A stretch of 64,000 bases of DNA from Vandiemenella viatica (GCA_031002005.1 JARYHS010008074.1:4968924-5032923); one strand, 5' to 3'. Positions 24,216 through 36,540 are shown, counted from the first letter of the stretch. Notes: generated by a model from the letters alone, not told the origin. Numbers and translations: made by a program.

Positions 24216-25017
24216 CAATATGCTAACAGCCCCCTTATTGCATATAATTACAATATTGGCCATCCTTCCGCTATTTTCATCTCATTCAGATAGAAGAAAA
24301 CGTCACCGCTTTGTGGAAGAAAGGAACTATGATTTTGTCTCCCAAAAATCGGTAACGATACATGCCAAGACAACTACATATATTCTTTGCCATTAAAACT
24401 GGCCACCGTTCAGATTCTATCACCCTATTTTGCACAAACTGACAACATTGTGCACCGTACATCCTCTGAGCAAACAGTAACGAAATCCTAGCTCCTCCCC
24501 TTGACAATCCCATTGGCGGATATTTCATATATCAGATTATTTATTTCCTTAAGTCAATGCGTTGGACAAAACAGGAAGACTGGATAGTAGGGAGGTATTA
24601 TGCTCCTCTCACTAACGATTATTATTGGCTGGGTCGTATGTCAGTCTTCCTCTATATTTCCGAAATAGAGATCGTGAAACCTATTGTTAACGGGATTGCA
24701 TTAAAGCGAGGCAAAAAAGATTTTCAGTGCTACATTTACTCCAAATTATTAACTTATTTATTTATATACTGGCTTTGATGATTACTTTCGATAATATTGC
24801 ATTATCTGTGGACAAACCAGCAAATGACCTTGTTCAAGGTAGTGGAATATTTAGTATTACGAAACTACAGAAACAATCATAATGAGATTAATATCGGGAA
24901 ATTGTACCTCCAAGACAGAACGAATGAAACTATCTTCCTAGGCACACTGATGAGTAGCATAACAGCATGAGCGGCTAGGTTCTGTGGTTAACATTCAGGA
25001 ATTTTAAAAATGAGGTT
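24216..25017. other. No gene recognised
   Basis: AT-rich, with no supported gene. The last four bases GGTT (25014-25017) are the target duplication of the LTR element. Confidence 0.5.
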
Positions 25018-25905
25018 TGTCGCGAATGTGTCACGAATGCCGCGAAATAATCGCAAAGGCAGCTAGGTCCAATAAAACTGTAATATAATGCAAGTATTAG
25101 ATTTAGGAAACTCGACGCCAGAACGCAAGTTGTGGATGAAGCAACTAATGAGAAAGTTATCAGGGACACAAACAAAGTCGTTAGGCAGACGGAAGCTGCC
25201 AGGAGAAATCCTCCGGAGTTATGAGGGAGGCTCAGACAGGGTAGCCGAACACATGCAAAGCAACGTGACCAAGATGGTAGGATGCGCCACAGAATGTTCT
25301 CGAAGGTCCAGAGGACACAACTAATGACATCATTAGGAGTATAAATAGTGGTGGCTGAGCTAACAGAAGACAGAGTAGGTCCAGCAAGCAACAGAGCTAG
25401 TTAGGGACCAGCCGCCAGTGAGTGGGGTTGGAAGCTGACCGGAGCGGGGCACGGCAGCTAGACTAGCAGGACTTCGACTCTCGACTTCAAACTTCATGAG
25501 GAAGCAGAACTTAGGTTCTGGCATAGGCTCTAATGCCAGTATAGGACTTAGTCGACGGAAAGACATGGTCGAATAGTACCTTGAAGCCACGCACCTCCCT
25601 GGGACTTAGGTTAAACAAATGTAGGAGTTGAACTTAGAATTCAGAACTCGCACCTACCTTACCCTTAGACTTTGACTTCCTTAGACTTTGATTTTCTTAG
25701 CAAGCTTTACCGACGGAACTTAGGTTCACAGGTGTAAGTTGGTCTTCGTGAGCTGCAAACTTATCTCTGATAATTCTTGTGTATGTTTATTTCTACCAGT
25801 TATTCCACTCCGAGTTCCCTAGTCTGAAGTGAATACCCATGTTGCAATATCAAGCTCTCATCTTCCGAACCGCTCGCGGAAGTAAAAGCCAACCAGGACG
25901 CAACA
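25018..25905 (+). repeat. 5' LTR
   Basis: 888 bp. It begins TGT and ends ACA, as LTRs do, and the first 480 bp are essentially identical to the 3' copy. A TATAAATA box at about 25340-25350 (GGAGTATAAATAGTGG) is a likely promoter core. About 16 bp after the LTR, at 25922, TGGTGTC could belong to a tRNA primer site, but the match is weak. Confidence 0.93.
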
Positions 25906-26447
25906 TAGGGGCATAAAAATTTGGTGTCTATAGTGTGGGGTTTGGCCAGAGATAGCCCAGTTAGATACTGCTTGACCAAACGTTAGCCAGGGTTGGCCAA
26001 AGGTCAGTATAACGGCAGTATAAGGCCACAGACTTGAGGAATAGGTATTCAGAAATTTCTGGTAGAACTCAGCCCGAGGTCATAGCCAGACTGACGGCTT
26101 AGAGAACAAGGGAGGTGGCGCAGTAGGTAGGCCAAGAGAAGAAAGAAGAGGATCCATTGGTCGAGTACGAGAGGGGCCACTCGACAACGAAGGTAGCCGC
26201 AACGCATCCGTCAGCAGCATCCACAGAGGAGGCGAGCCAGGTCAGCGAGCCAGGTCTACAAGAGTCGTAGACAGCAGCCGTGACGCAGCCGAGGTCGACG
26301 GGGCGAGCCAAGGGATCAACAGGCGGCCGCAGCCAGCAGCCAGCCGCCAACGGGTCACAGTAGCAGCCGGCAGAGGCAGCCAGGAGGGCGCCACACACCG
26401 TCCTCACGCAATTGTTACTTTCAGCAGGTGAGAGCGCAAAAAGCAGC

Positions 26448-27467
26448 ATGCCTAACGAAGCTGTGTCAGGTAGCCAGGATGCGCAGTCATCACCTAGGCA
26501 CTATCTCAGTTTGAATGAAGTGATAAAATTAATTCCTCATTCCTTCGATGGTGATAAGTCGCAACTTAATGAGTTTTTGGATAATTGCGATAGTGCTTAC
26601 GAGCTGATAGAGCCAGAACAGCGCGAAATATGGTTAAAATTTATCAAGGCTCGTATAGTCGGTACGGCCCGTAGTAAATTGCTCGTCCGAGATTTGACCA
26701 CCACTTGGCCGGCAGTTCGCGCGATTTTAGTTGAAAACTATGGGTGTAAGCGAACGCTAGACTTCTATGCATGTGAAATGTTTGCCAGCAGGCAGGAATC
26801 ATGGGAAAGTATAGCACAATGGGGATCGCGCATTGATGCCCTCCAACACCAGTTCAGGGAGGCGATAAAAGACGTCATGGCAGAAACCGAGCTAGCGGGT
26901 AGTATAGCCCTTGTGCTAAAGTTAGGAAGGGCGGTCTTCATCCAGGGGTTGTATGATGACCGAATAAAAACAATAGTAAGAGCTAGGGGAGAATCTATAA
27001 CCCTATCCGAAGCTGTAGAAATAGCGGCTACAGAAGAGAGTGCGATAGCTTCCGCGAAGGAAAAGCCGATATCGCGATATCCATTCAGGGTCCCGAGAGC
27101 AGAGAAAAACAGGGAAGTTACTTGCTCTAACTGCGGAAAATCCGGTCATTTAACAAAGAATTGTCATGCGCGAAGACGCATAAGGGTAATTGAAAAGGAG
27201 GACGAATTGGATAAACAGGCGATTAATGCCCTACTCGCTAAGGTGAGGAAACTAGAGAGAGAAAACTGTGTTAGGATGGCGGGAATGCGGCGAGAAGCCA
27301 GAAGAAACACGGTAGACACAGTGCAGGATACACCCTTCAGGAAAAAGGTGCCATATGTAAAGGAAATTACGTGTCTCAGGTGTAACAAAAAAGGGCACTA
27401 TGCTCGAGAGTGCCGTGAAAATACCTGGGTAGTGAGAAAAAGGGATAAGAGACAGGTAAACTGTTAA
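26448..27467 (+). CDS. gag: Gag polyprotein, intact, 339 aa
   Basis: This structural protein would assemble the retrotransposon particle and package its RNA. The first ATG in this frame at 26448 gives MPNEAVSGSQDAQ. The central part (residues about 25-210) is a helical capsid-like region with FLDNCDSAYELI and WPAVRAILVENYG. Two CCHC zinc knuckles follow: CSNCGKSGHLTKNC at about residues 226-239 and CLRCNKKGHYARECR at about 309-323. They are separated by a charged coiled-coil-like segment of about 70 residues. A basic tail ends it. There are no internal stops. The pol frame begins a few bases downstream in a different frame. Confidence 0.92.
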   Translation: MPNEAVSGSQDAQSSPRHYLSLNEVIKLIPHSFDGDKSQLNEFLDNCDSAYELIEPEQREIWLKFIKARIVGTARSKLLVRDLTTTWPAVRAILVENYGCKRTLDFYACEMFASRQESWESIAQWGSRIDALQHQFREAIKDVMAETELAGSIALVLKLGRAVFIQGLYDDRIKTIVRARGESITLSEAVEIAATEESAIASAKEKPISRYPFRVPRAEKNREVTCSNCGKSGHLTKNCHARRRIRVIEKEDELDKQAINALLAKVRKLERENCVRMAGMRREARRNTVDTVQDTPFRKKVPYVKEITCLRCNKKGHYARECRENTWVVRKRDKRQVNC

Positions 27468-27475
27468 GTGGCGTA

Positions 27476-30400
27476 ATGAGGCAGTCACATTGCGCCAGGC
27501 CCCAAAAAGTATATAAAGTAGACTGCACAAATAAGAATGAATTTGTAGTGATGCAATGTGAGGGAGCTAAGCGTAATCAGGTGAAGTTCTTGGTGGACAG
27601 TGGGGCACAATTGAGCTTAATAAAAAGGGACAGCATACCAAGGGCAGTGAAAAGTAATAGTAAAGAAAAAGTTAAAATTAAGGGTATTAGTAACAATGTT
27701 GTACAAACCAAAGCTTCTGTGGTAATAGAGTTACAAGCCGCGAAGGATTTGACGCTAAAGCAGAAGTTTCATATAATTGATGCAAACATAGATTTGCCAT
27801 TTGAGGGCCTGTTGGGAAGGGACTTCCTAGCAAGAAACAAGGCCGTGATAGATTACGGGAACAAGACTATTAAAATTCGCGGGAGGCGAATTAGGTTGCA
27901 AACAGCGCAAGAAGGGCCATATCTAACGCAACGTGGAATGTGTTGTAGTGAAGCTTGTGGCCGTTGGATTGCCTCACCAACCCACAAGAGTGTAGGTTTT
28001 GCAAGGATTGCGACACCTAATAGTGTTTGTCCGTCCACTAATGGAACTGTGCGACGTGACAGTAGGAAGGTCGTAGGGATTACGACATCAGGTGAAATTT
28101 GTCCGTCCACTAATGGAGCTGTGCGACGTGACAAGAAAGGCGTCGTGAAGATTACGACACGAAAAGAAACTTGTCCACCCGCTAACGGACCTGTGGGTCG
28201 AGACGGAATTTTCCCGAGGGCACTGGGTGTTACCTCGAAGACGGTAGGCCCCGTGAAAAGGCGAGATTGTCCACTCACTAACGGAATTGTGAGACGCGAC
28301 GAAAAATTCCCGAGGGCACTGGGTGTTACCTCGAAGACGGTAGGCCCCGTGAAAAGGCGAGATTGTCCGCTCACTAACGGAATTGTGCGATGCGACGGAA
28401 GATTTCCGAGGGCAGTAGGAGCTGCATCGGAAACAGTAGGCTCTATGAACGAGCGTGGTAATGTCTGTCGGTCCACTAACGGAATTGTGCGACGCGACGA
28501 ACGGTTTTCGAGGGCAGTAGGTGCTGACTCGAATATGGTAGGCCCTGTGAGGGGGCGCAATAATGTAACGAAGACGGAAGAGTCCGATTCGTTAGCAGTA
28601 GAAACTGCGTGGCATAAGAAGGCGAGGAAACGCGCTTATGCAGAGGTGGTTAAAACCACGAAACCGAAGGCGACTAGGTTCGCGAAGGAAGAAACTAAGT
28701 GTAGAGTGGAGGCCGGGAAGGCTCGAAGCTCTGAGATAATAATAGGCCCGCGCGAAGAGAAGATCGTGAAGGTGCGAATTGCACTGAGGGATGTATCTGA
28801 GGCGATCATCCCGAAACAGGAGTTGCAACCAGGTTTATATATGCCCGAAGCTTTAGTGTCCGTAAGAAACGGAATGTGCATAACGAGTATGTTAAATACC
28901 ACGGAAAAATAAGTTAAGTTAAAGAATCCCCTAATAACAGCAGAAAAACTGCCCGAGTCCAAGGAAATACGCGTAAGGCATATTAGGAAGGAGCGATCAG
29001 AGAATAAATCGCGACTAACCAAGTTAAAGGAAAACCTCCGAGTAGACCATTTAAATAAGGAAGAGCAAGAGGCTCTATTAGAACTATGCGCAGCATATAA
29101 TGATGTCTTACATTTGCCGGGAGATAAATTAGGTTACACAGAGGCTATTAAACATGAAATTAAAATCCTCCCTGAGGCAGAGGGAAAGATAGTTCGTCTG
29201 AGATCGTACAGAATACCGGAAGCTCAAAAAGAAATCCTGCAAGGCGAAATAGAAAAATTGCTACAAGATGACATAGTGATACCCAGTGATAGTGCATGGA
29301 ATTCACCGGTACTAATAATTCCAAAGAAAATGGATGCAAGTGGGAAGCAGAAATGGCGCGTAGTGATAGACTACAGGAAGTTAAATGATCTGACAGTAAA
29401 TAACGTGTTCCCATTACCGAGGATTGATGAAATACTAGATGGGCTTGGTACAGCAAAGTATTTCTCAACGTTAGATTTAGCAAAAGGGTACTATCAGGTA
29501 CTGATAGATGAACAGGACCAGGAGAAAACAGCTTTTAGCACCCCTTATGGACACTATGAATTTAAAAGAATGCCTATGGGATTAAAAACGGCACCAAATA
29601 CCTTCCAAAAACTAATGAATTCCGTACTGGTAGGATTACAGGTTGAGAAAGTGTTCATCTACTTAGATGACGTAATTGTCTTCGGATCATCATTGGGAGA
29701 GCACAATGCAAGGTTAGAAGATGTTTTCAAAAGACTACGGAAGTATAACCTCAAATTGCAAGTGGATAAATGTGAGTTTTTGCGCTAGGAAGTTATATTT
29801 TTAGGACACGTACTCACCGAGGAGGGATTGAAGCCCGATCCGAAAAAGGTAGAAGCCGTACAACAGTACCCACAACCAAGCAATACAACACAATTAAAGG
29901 CGTTCTTAGGTCTGAGTGGATATTATAGAAGATTTATAAGCAATTATAGTAAAATTGCTAAGCCCTTGTATGAACTGTTAAAAAAAGGGAGTTACATATA
30001 CCTGGGGAGAAAAACAGGAAGAGGCATTTCAGCAATTGAAGGAAAAATTGGTGAGCCCTCCCATATTACAGTATCCTGACTTCAAGAAAAATTTTATAGT
30101 TACTACGGACGCAAGTCAAGATGCGATTGGAGCGGTGTTAAGCCAAGGGAAATTCGGCAAGGATTTGCCTGTAGCCTACGCGTCCAGGACTTTGAATAAG
30201 GCAGAAAGGAATTATAGTACAATAGAGAGGGAAATGTTAGCTATTTGTTGGGCGATTAAGCAATTTCGACCTTATTTGTTTGGAAGGAAATTTACAGTAT
30301 GTACGGACCATAAACTGTTGACGTGGATTAATAGTATTTCAGATCCGTCATCGAGATTAATGAAGTTCCGTCTTAAACTAGAAGAATACGATTACGAAAT

Positions 30401-31637
30401 CGTTTATAAGAGCGGAAAAAGGAATCAAGCTGCGGACGCTCTTTCAAGAATTCGAAGTATTAGAGAAACTGGTAGCGAGATAGCCGGTAAGGAGGAAGAA
30501 GAAAAGAGTACTGAAACAGCTGTTAATGAGAATACAACAAAAGAAACAGTACCACCAAGTGGCAATAATGGGGAAAATCTTACTCAGGAAAAAAAATGAA
30601 GATATTGCGGCAGTACCATGAATCACCAATAGGCTGTCATCAAGGCATAGGTAGGACCTATGAGCGAATAAAGAAATATTGTAGTTGGGAAGGTATGAAA
30701 TCCGACATTGAGCAGTACATTCGCCATTGCGAAAGCTGTCAGAAAAATAAGATCACCCAAAACAAAACAAAGATGCCGATGGAGATTACGAAGACCCCAG
30801 AACATGTTTTTGAGAGATGTGACATTGATATTGTAGGCCCGTTGCAACGATCGGAAAAAGGAAATAAATATATACTCACACTTTCAGGATGCTCTAACGA
30901 AGTTTTTAGTGGCGGAACCAATAGAGCAACAAGATGCGGATACAGTAGCAAGAGTACTGGTAGAGCGAATAATCCTACGGTTTGGAATACCGTCGATTTT
31001 GTTAAGCGACATGGGGAGTAACTTTATGAGTGACGTCATGAGGCGAACATGTAGATTATTGCGGATAGAAAAAATCCACACAACAAGTTACCACCCGCAG
31101 GCTAACGGTGCATTAGAAAGAACGCACCGCACCTTGACAGAAATGTTACGACATTATGTAAACAGAGGTCAAACTGACTGGGATACCTGGATCCCATATG
31201 CGGTGTTTGTCTTCAACACAACACCACACAGTACTACAGGGTATACGCCTCACGAGTTGTTTTTCGGAAGAATCTGTAACGTACCAGGGGCACTGCAAAA
31301 GAAACCGGATGATGTGATATATAACTATGATGATTATGTAATAGAATTAAGGGAAAGGTTGAGAGCCATGCACCAATGTGCACGAGAAGCAACGGCGCAA
31401 GCAAAAGAGAAAAGCAAAGAGAATTATGATAAAACACAAAACCCAGTAGTATTCAAACCGGGAGATAAAGTCCTGTTATTTGACGAAAGTGTGAGAAGGG
31501 GTCGCTCAAAGAAATTAGACAGCCAGTGGAGAGGTCCGTATACGGTAATTGAAACCAAGGGACCGAATGTTGTAATACAATTAAAGAAAAATAAATTTAC
31601 AAAGGTGCATGCCAATAGATTAAAAGAATTCTTTTGA
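27476..31637 (+). pseudogene. pol: Pol polyprotein (protease-RT-RNase H-integrase), broken
   Basis: Aspartic protease: DSGAQLSLI at about 27593, with FEGLLGRDFL at about 27800. A linker with an in-frame repeat follows. Reverse transcriptase: WRVVIDYRKLND near 29353, FSTLDLAKGYYQ near 29460, and catalytic YLDD at 29660-29671. RNase H: TTDASQDAIGAVLSQ near 30092. Integrase: an HHCC zinc region (about 30615-30745), then Asp in CDIDIVGPL, Asp in LLSDMGSNF and Glu in ANGALERTHRTL near 31101. Breaks are in-frame stops at 28910-28912 and 29786-29788, and frame changes near 29990, at an A-run near 30590, and near 30890. The copy cannot make a full Pol. The C-terminal integrase part (30909-31637) remains open to its normal stop. 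Confidence 0.92.
28028..28566 (+). repeat. In-frame tandem repeat inside pol, six units
   Basis: A core coding for C-P-[ST]-x-N-G-x-V-R-R-D recurs with starts at 28028, 28100, 28172, 28268, 28364 and 28466. The spacings are 72, 72, 96, 96 and 102 bp, all multiples of three, so the frame is kept. Two 96-bp units are almost identical. It sits between the protease and the reverse transcriptase, where typical Gypsy elements have only a short linker. Confidence 0.9.
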
Positions 31638-31650
31638 AATTACAGGGACA

Positions 31651-33717
31651 ATGGCAGCAACCTGGAGAGTAATTATGGCCATGATGATGGTAGGGCTACA
31701 TCGACGATGCAACAACAAGATCTGCAATTAACAAAATTCCAGTCATCACCTGGACTATATTATGATCATAAAGGAACCGTAAATCTGTATACAGTTACAT
31801 GGAAGATAGTAAGTTATTTTAACATAGAAGATTTAAGGAATAAATTCGAAGCAACTCGAGACGCGGCATTGAAAGCAGTAGATTATTGTCAACAAAGGCT
31901 TAAGCAAATAAATACAAGTGTAGCGGGATGTACAAACATGAAGCGAGCAGTAGACTATCATGTAAGTAAAATAGAAGTTTCTCAAGGCCTAATTGGACAG
32001 CTAGCAAGACATGAACTGACCAGAACAAGGAGAGGAGTACTAAATTTTGTGGGTGAACTCAGTAAGGTCTTGTTTGGAACGCTAGATGAAGATGACGCCA
32101 CTTACTTTAAATCGAAGATTAATTCGTTAGAACAGGAACAGAAACAATTATTAAAATTATCAAAAGAGCAAGTTACTATTGTAAGGGCAACATTAGTTAG
32201 TTTCAACCACACGGTTGATTCGATAGAGAGAAATGAGAGATTAATTACGGCAGGAATATTGAAATTAAATGAGCACGTATTTAATTACGAAGCTAGTACA
32301 GACAAAAGATACTTCAACTTGGTATATCCATAACGTTGAATGAGCAGTTGATACAATTAATAACGATATTCAATGAAGTGGAGCGAGAGTATGATCTACT
32401 CGTAACCGCGATAGTAAATGCGCAAAAAGGTATTCTGGCACCGCATTTGATCAACCCTGTACAAGTGGTTAGATACCTACAGTTAATTAAAGAAGAAATA
32501 AAGGATAAGCAATTCCCTATAGAACTGACCGAAGCCAAGGGGTATCAATTAATGCGAGCAATTGACTTGGATGTTTTCATTTCAGGCAATATACTGAGTT
32601 ATGTTTTAAATATTCCGCTTGTGGACAGCGAAAGGTATAACATGTATAAGTTATGGCCTCTACCAGTCGAAGTAAGTCAAAATAAGCGACTATTCACTTA
32701 CATATCACCAGAAAAGAGGTTTCTATTAATGGATGATGCAAAGAGGAAGTATATTAAGTTAGATGATGATCAATTAATATGTAAAAAGATAGAACCTACT
32801 CATAATATTTGTAAGCAAACTTTTGTCCTGTTATCAACTTACGACCATGAGGTATGCGAAGCTAGAATGCTTCAACCTGTAGTAAAGATTCCAGACGATT
32901 GCATACAAAAATACATCACGCTAAATGAAAGTGTGTGGACACAAATTAGAGGAAATGAGTGGCTTTTTGTAGCACCCAAAGAAGAAGGGCTTACGGTGTT
33001 GTGTAATGGCCATAAGCCAGCAGATGTAATTATTAAGGGAACAGGAAAACTTAAATTTTTAAGTAAATGTAAAGGTTACGGAGCACAAATAATAATCCAA
33101 TCCGAACATACCATTAGATCAAAAGTACCGATCAATGATATTGTTCCGAGCTTAAGCCTAGATATAGATTGCTGCATGGTAAATAATGAAAAGAAAAACA
33201 TATCAGAAATACCTCTATACTTGCCAGTCGAACCAGTAGTTCGCCAGCTAGATGATTTAACAGCGGCAGGGCATAAATTGGATGAATTAGAAGAGGAAAT
33301 CGCATACCAACAAAGAACAGTGTTTGATTCACTTTCATTAGACAATATACCCATTTGGGGTTATGCTGGAACTGGGATTGTAATAATGATAATAATTTGC
33401 TGTATATGTCGATATTGTAAATGTTGCAGAGATTGCTTCAGATTCTTTTGTAAGGCTATGGGTGATGACTGTTGCACAAAGATTTGTGTGAGAAATAAGA
33501 TTGTAATCAATATCCTGACACAGGGGTAGTTAGGTACCATCCAGCTGAAATTAACAGTGAAGAAAGTGAGCGAATCACGTTTGAACCTGTAAGAAGTAGA
33601 TATGCAATAGAGCCGAGTGATACAGTGCTAAGTGAGCGTGTGCGACGACCAGAAAGATACGTAGCATACGAACCCAGGAAACCACTAACGTTTTGGTCAA
33701 AGACAGACAAACGTTAG
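31651..33717 (+). pseudogene. env: Env (baculovirus F-like fusion glycoprotein), broken
   Basis: This would be a type I membrane protein for cell entry, as in insect errantiviruses. A hydrophobic N-terminus starting at ATG 31651 is followed by a frame change before 31707. A basic furin-like site RTRR lies at 32022-32033, directly followed by a fusion-peptide-like segment GVLNFVGELSKVLFGTLD. That order matches baculovirus F. A further frame change lies near 32330. Near the C-terminus there is one membrane span (about 33355-33420, IVIMIIICCICRY) and a cysteine-rich start of the cytoplasmic tail. A third frame change near 33520 leads to the end of the tail at 33717. Env would normally be made from a spliced RNA. 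Confidence 0.85.
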
Positions 33718-34016
33718 GGAAATAAAGAAATAATAGTTGCATTGTATAATTGTCTTTATAAATAAGATGTTCTGTAAAGGTGACAGAAATATTATGGTAA
33801 AAATAATGAAATGATATATTTTTGTTGTTTCACAAGAAGTTGTTATGAAAGATGTTTCTATTGCAGGTACAGGTTCTGAAGAAGATGAAGATAAAAGAAA
33901 ATTTGTTAAAATGTATAAAATGTATGAACTAAGAGTTAAATAAAAAGGCAGCTCACACAGCCGACATAGGCATAGAAAATTTTGCACTCTCAAGAGAGAT
34001 TGCAAAATTTTCCCCT

Positions 34017-34027
34017 AGGGGGGGAGG
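34017..34027 (+). promoter_or_regulatory. Polypurine tract, plus-strand primer
   Basis: An 11-base purine run (AGGGGGGGAGG) directly precedes the TGT of the 3' LTR, as expected for plus-strand DNA synthesis priming. Confidence 0.85.
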
Positions 34028-34909
34028 TGTCGCGAATGTGTCACGAATGCCGCGAAATAATCGCAAAGGCAGCTAGGTCCAATAAAACTGTAATATAATG
34101 CAAGTATTAGATTTAGGAAACTCGACGCCAGAACGCAAGTTGTGGATGAAGCAACTAATGAGAAAGTTATCAGGGACACAAACAAAGTCGTTAGGCAGAC
34201 GGAAGCTGCCAGGAGAAATCCTCCGGAGTTATGAGGGAGGCTCAGACAGGGTAGCCGAACACATGCAAAGCAACGTGACCAAGATGGTAGGATGCGCCAC
34301 AGAATGTTCTCGAAGGTCCAGAGGACACAACTAATGACATCATTAGGAGTATAAATAGTGGTGGCTGAGCTAACAGAAGACAGAGTAGGTCCAGCAAGCA
34401 ACAGAGCTAGTTAGGGACCAGCCGCCAGTGAGTGGGGTTGGAAGCTGACCGGAGCGGGGCACGGCAGCTAGACTAGCAGGACTTCGACTCTCGACTTCAG
34501 GCTTCATGAGGAAGCAGAACTTAGGTTCTGGCATAGGCTCTATGCCAGTATAGGACTTAGTCGACGGAAAGACATGGTCGAATAGTACTTTGAAGCCACG
34601 CACCTCCCTGGGACTTAGGTTAAACAAATGTAGGAGTTGAACTTAGAATTCAGAACTCGCACCTACCTTACCTTAGACTTTGACTTCTTAGACTTTGATT
34701 TTTAGCAAGCTTTACCGACGGAACTTAGGTTACAGATGTAAGTCGGTCTTCGTGAGCTGCAAACTTATCTCTGATAATTCTTGTGTATGTTTATTTCTAC
34801 CAGTTATTCCACTCCGAGTTCCCTAGTCTGAAGTGAATACCCATGTTGCAATATCTAGCTCTCATCTTCCGAACCGCTCGCGGAAGTAAAAGCCAACCAG
34901 GACGCAACA
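34028..34909 (+). repeat. 3' LTR
   Basis: 882 bp. Differences from the 5' LTR are a few substitutions and single-base indels, mostly in the last 400 bp. It is followed by the duplicated GGTT at 34910-34913. Confidence 0.93.
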
Positions 34910-34913
34910 GGTT

Positions 34914-35394
34914 CTCGGTCCAAGTCTATGTATTTATTTTTTTTAAGTGCTTTTATTTCCATTTTAAATGTTTTGAGCCTACACATTGTATAGGCGTATA
35001 CTTTATCACTGATTCTTATCTAACTGTATAAGGTAATAACTTAAAGTACTCTATACTTAAAGTATTCTATTTTTGTTCACCAGCTACGTGGGCTTCGAGC
35101 CACGTCAATTCTTTTTAATTTTTTTTTTTTTTAATAGTTTCTTCATATACAAGGAAGAGACAGACGATTTGATTTCTAAGCGACTAGAAACCCGATCAGC
35201 TTGCAGTTGGTTAGGAAAATTTTGATTCTTTTAGTTATGAGACTGTCCTCAAGTATGTTATTCACCGACGCATTTAGGTAAAATCAAGAAATTATGTAAG
35301 TACGAAACGTTTAAAGAGAAAATAAAAATAAATTTTAAGAAAATATTAAATACATATACTTGAACCAAGAACATCACGTTCACAAGCTCAAAAC
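34914..35394. other. No gene recognised
   Basis: AT-rich flank of the LTR element with T homopolymers near 35117-35135. Nothing else seen. Confidence 0.5.
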
Positions 35395-35790
35395 GATAAC
35401 TATTTTTTTCACCTCAGCATGCCTCTTACAACACACGTCCTTAATCATCTGCTTCTATACACTAATCTCTATCTTCATCCTCAGTTCCTACCTTCGGTTG
35501 TTCACTCCACAAAGAAGTTACCCAATCCTGTATGTTTCAAAATATGACATACCATCCTGTCTCTTCTACTTCTTTCCTCACCCATTATTTTGAAAACTCT
35601 TCCGGTTCATACTCTACACTTCCACTGAATTTTCAGCATTCTGCTATAGCACCACATTTGAAATGCTTCAATTTTCCTTCTTTCTGGTATTCCTAAAATC
35701 CATGTTTTGCTGCCATAAAGTACCTGGGTGAACGATCATTGCTTGGCATCTTTCTATTTCTGCTCAGTGTGCCAGATTTAATCAAAATCT
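35395..35790 (-). pseudogene. LINE ORF2 C-terminal remnant
   Basis: Read on the minus strand, the segment gives VLYGSKTWILGIPERR, then KIEAFQMWCYSRMLKIQWK, then RVFKIMGEERSRR and RMVCHILKHTGLGNFF. This is the conserved tail found after the reverse transcriptase in many insect LINEs (the YGSETW...FEMWCYRRMLKI signature). It has decayed stops and frame changes at its end. It may belong to the same family as the fragments near 56-58 kb. Confidence 0.7.
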
Positions 35791-36239
35791 AGTTCCTTTC
35801 CTCTGGGACCTACAATTTAACGTAGATTCCAAACCACAGAACGCCCCAGCGTAGTTCATACCATCAAATAAATATCTTAAAAATTCTTGCTCTCACTGGG
35901 ATTTGAACACGGGATCGTAGCCAGAATTTTTTGAGACCTAGCGCAGAAACCACTTTTTTTCCCCCACTAATTTCAAAGGAGCTTTCACACCGCTCCATAT
36001 TTGTTATACATTCAATATATTTCTTTCCTACTTTCATAAATGTTTTACAATTAAACTGGTAGTATTTAACGATAACTGGTCACTGTGCAAAGTACGGCTA
36101 GTAGAAAAAAACTGTTAAATCGGGTTGAAAATACGGCTAGCTGCTTCCTTGGCACTCTAAGGAAAAGTGTACCCGAAAGTCGTAAAATATGTAACAAAGT
36201 TGATATTAGCGCCAAACCATACGATTACGCACATTACTG
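35791..36239. other. No gene; possible tRNA-like fragment
   Basis: The plus-strand text GGGATTTGAACACGGGATC near 35900 resembles an inverted B box of a tRNA or SINE, but no A box is visible. The rest is unremarkable. Confidence 0.3.
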
Positions 36240-36540
36240 CCTATTCATTAATAGACATCTTGAGCCGTTTGTGACGTTTTTACTGTCAGAATTTGGTATG
36301 GCAGCTGTTTTCTTTACTCAGAATCCACTAGGAATCATCGGATGTTAGTAGTCATTCTGGTCCAGGTTGCCATTCAGCCTAAACACAGCAAGATTAGGCA
36401 CATTGATGACTTAGCGGCAATAGACGTCTCAAGCCGCCTGTGACGTTATTATAGTTAGAAATCGGTACTGCAGCAACCTTATTCTCTCATGATACTCCAT
36501 GGAATATTAGTCTTCATGCAGGTCCATTCAGCTTTCAAAC
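36240..36540. repeat. Diverged direct duplication, about 130-bp units
   Basis: Two units near 36245-36390 and 36415-36540 share AATAGACATCTTGAGCCG / AATAGACGTCTCAAGCCG, TGTGACGTTNTTA, GAANTCGGTA and GGTCCA...CATTCAGC in the same order, about 170 bp apart. This is a local duplication of unknown origin. Confidence 0.55.

Larger units (their letters stand above)
25018..34909 (+). mobile_element. Env-bearing Gypsy/errantivirus-like LTR retrotransposon
   Basis: This complete 9.9-kb element has direct LTRs starting TGTCGCGAATG and ending GCAACA, and a 4-bp target duplication GGTT (25014-25017 and 34910-34913). A G-rich polypurine tract (34017-34027) abuts the 3' LTR. Gene order is gag, protease, reverse transcriptase, RNase H, integrase, env. 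The LTRs differ by only about a dozen changes over 885 bp, implying a young insertion. Pol and env nevertheless carry several stops and frameshifts. The Env resembles the baculovirus F-type fusion proteins of insect errantiviruses. Confidence 0.95.

Noticed and set aside
27853..28560. 235-codon minus-strand open frame opposite the pol repeat
   Set aside because: Its length comes from the repeated, GC-rich plus-strand coding unit. The minus-strand text is itself just a repeated shadow.
28028..28566. CRISPR-like regularly spaced repeat
   Set aside because: The units are coding, have unequal 72-102 bp spacing and sit inside a retrotransposon pol in a eukaryotic genome.
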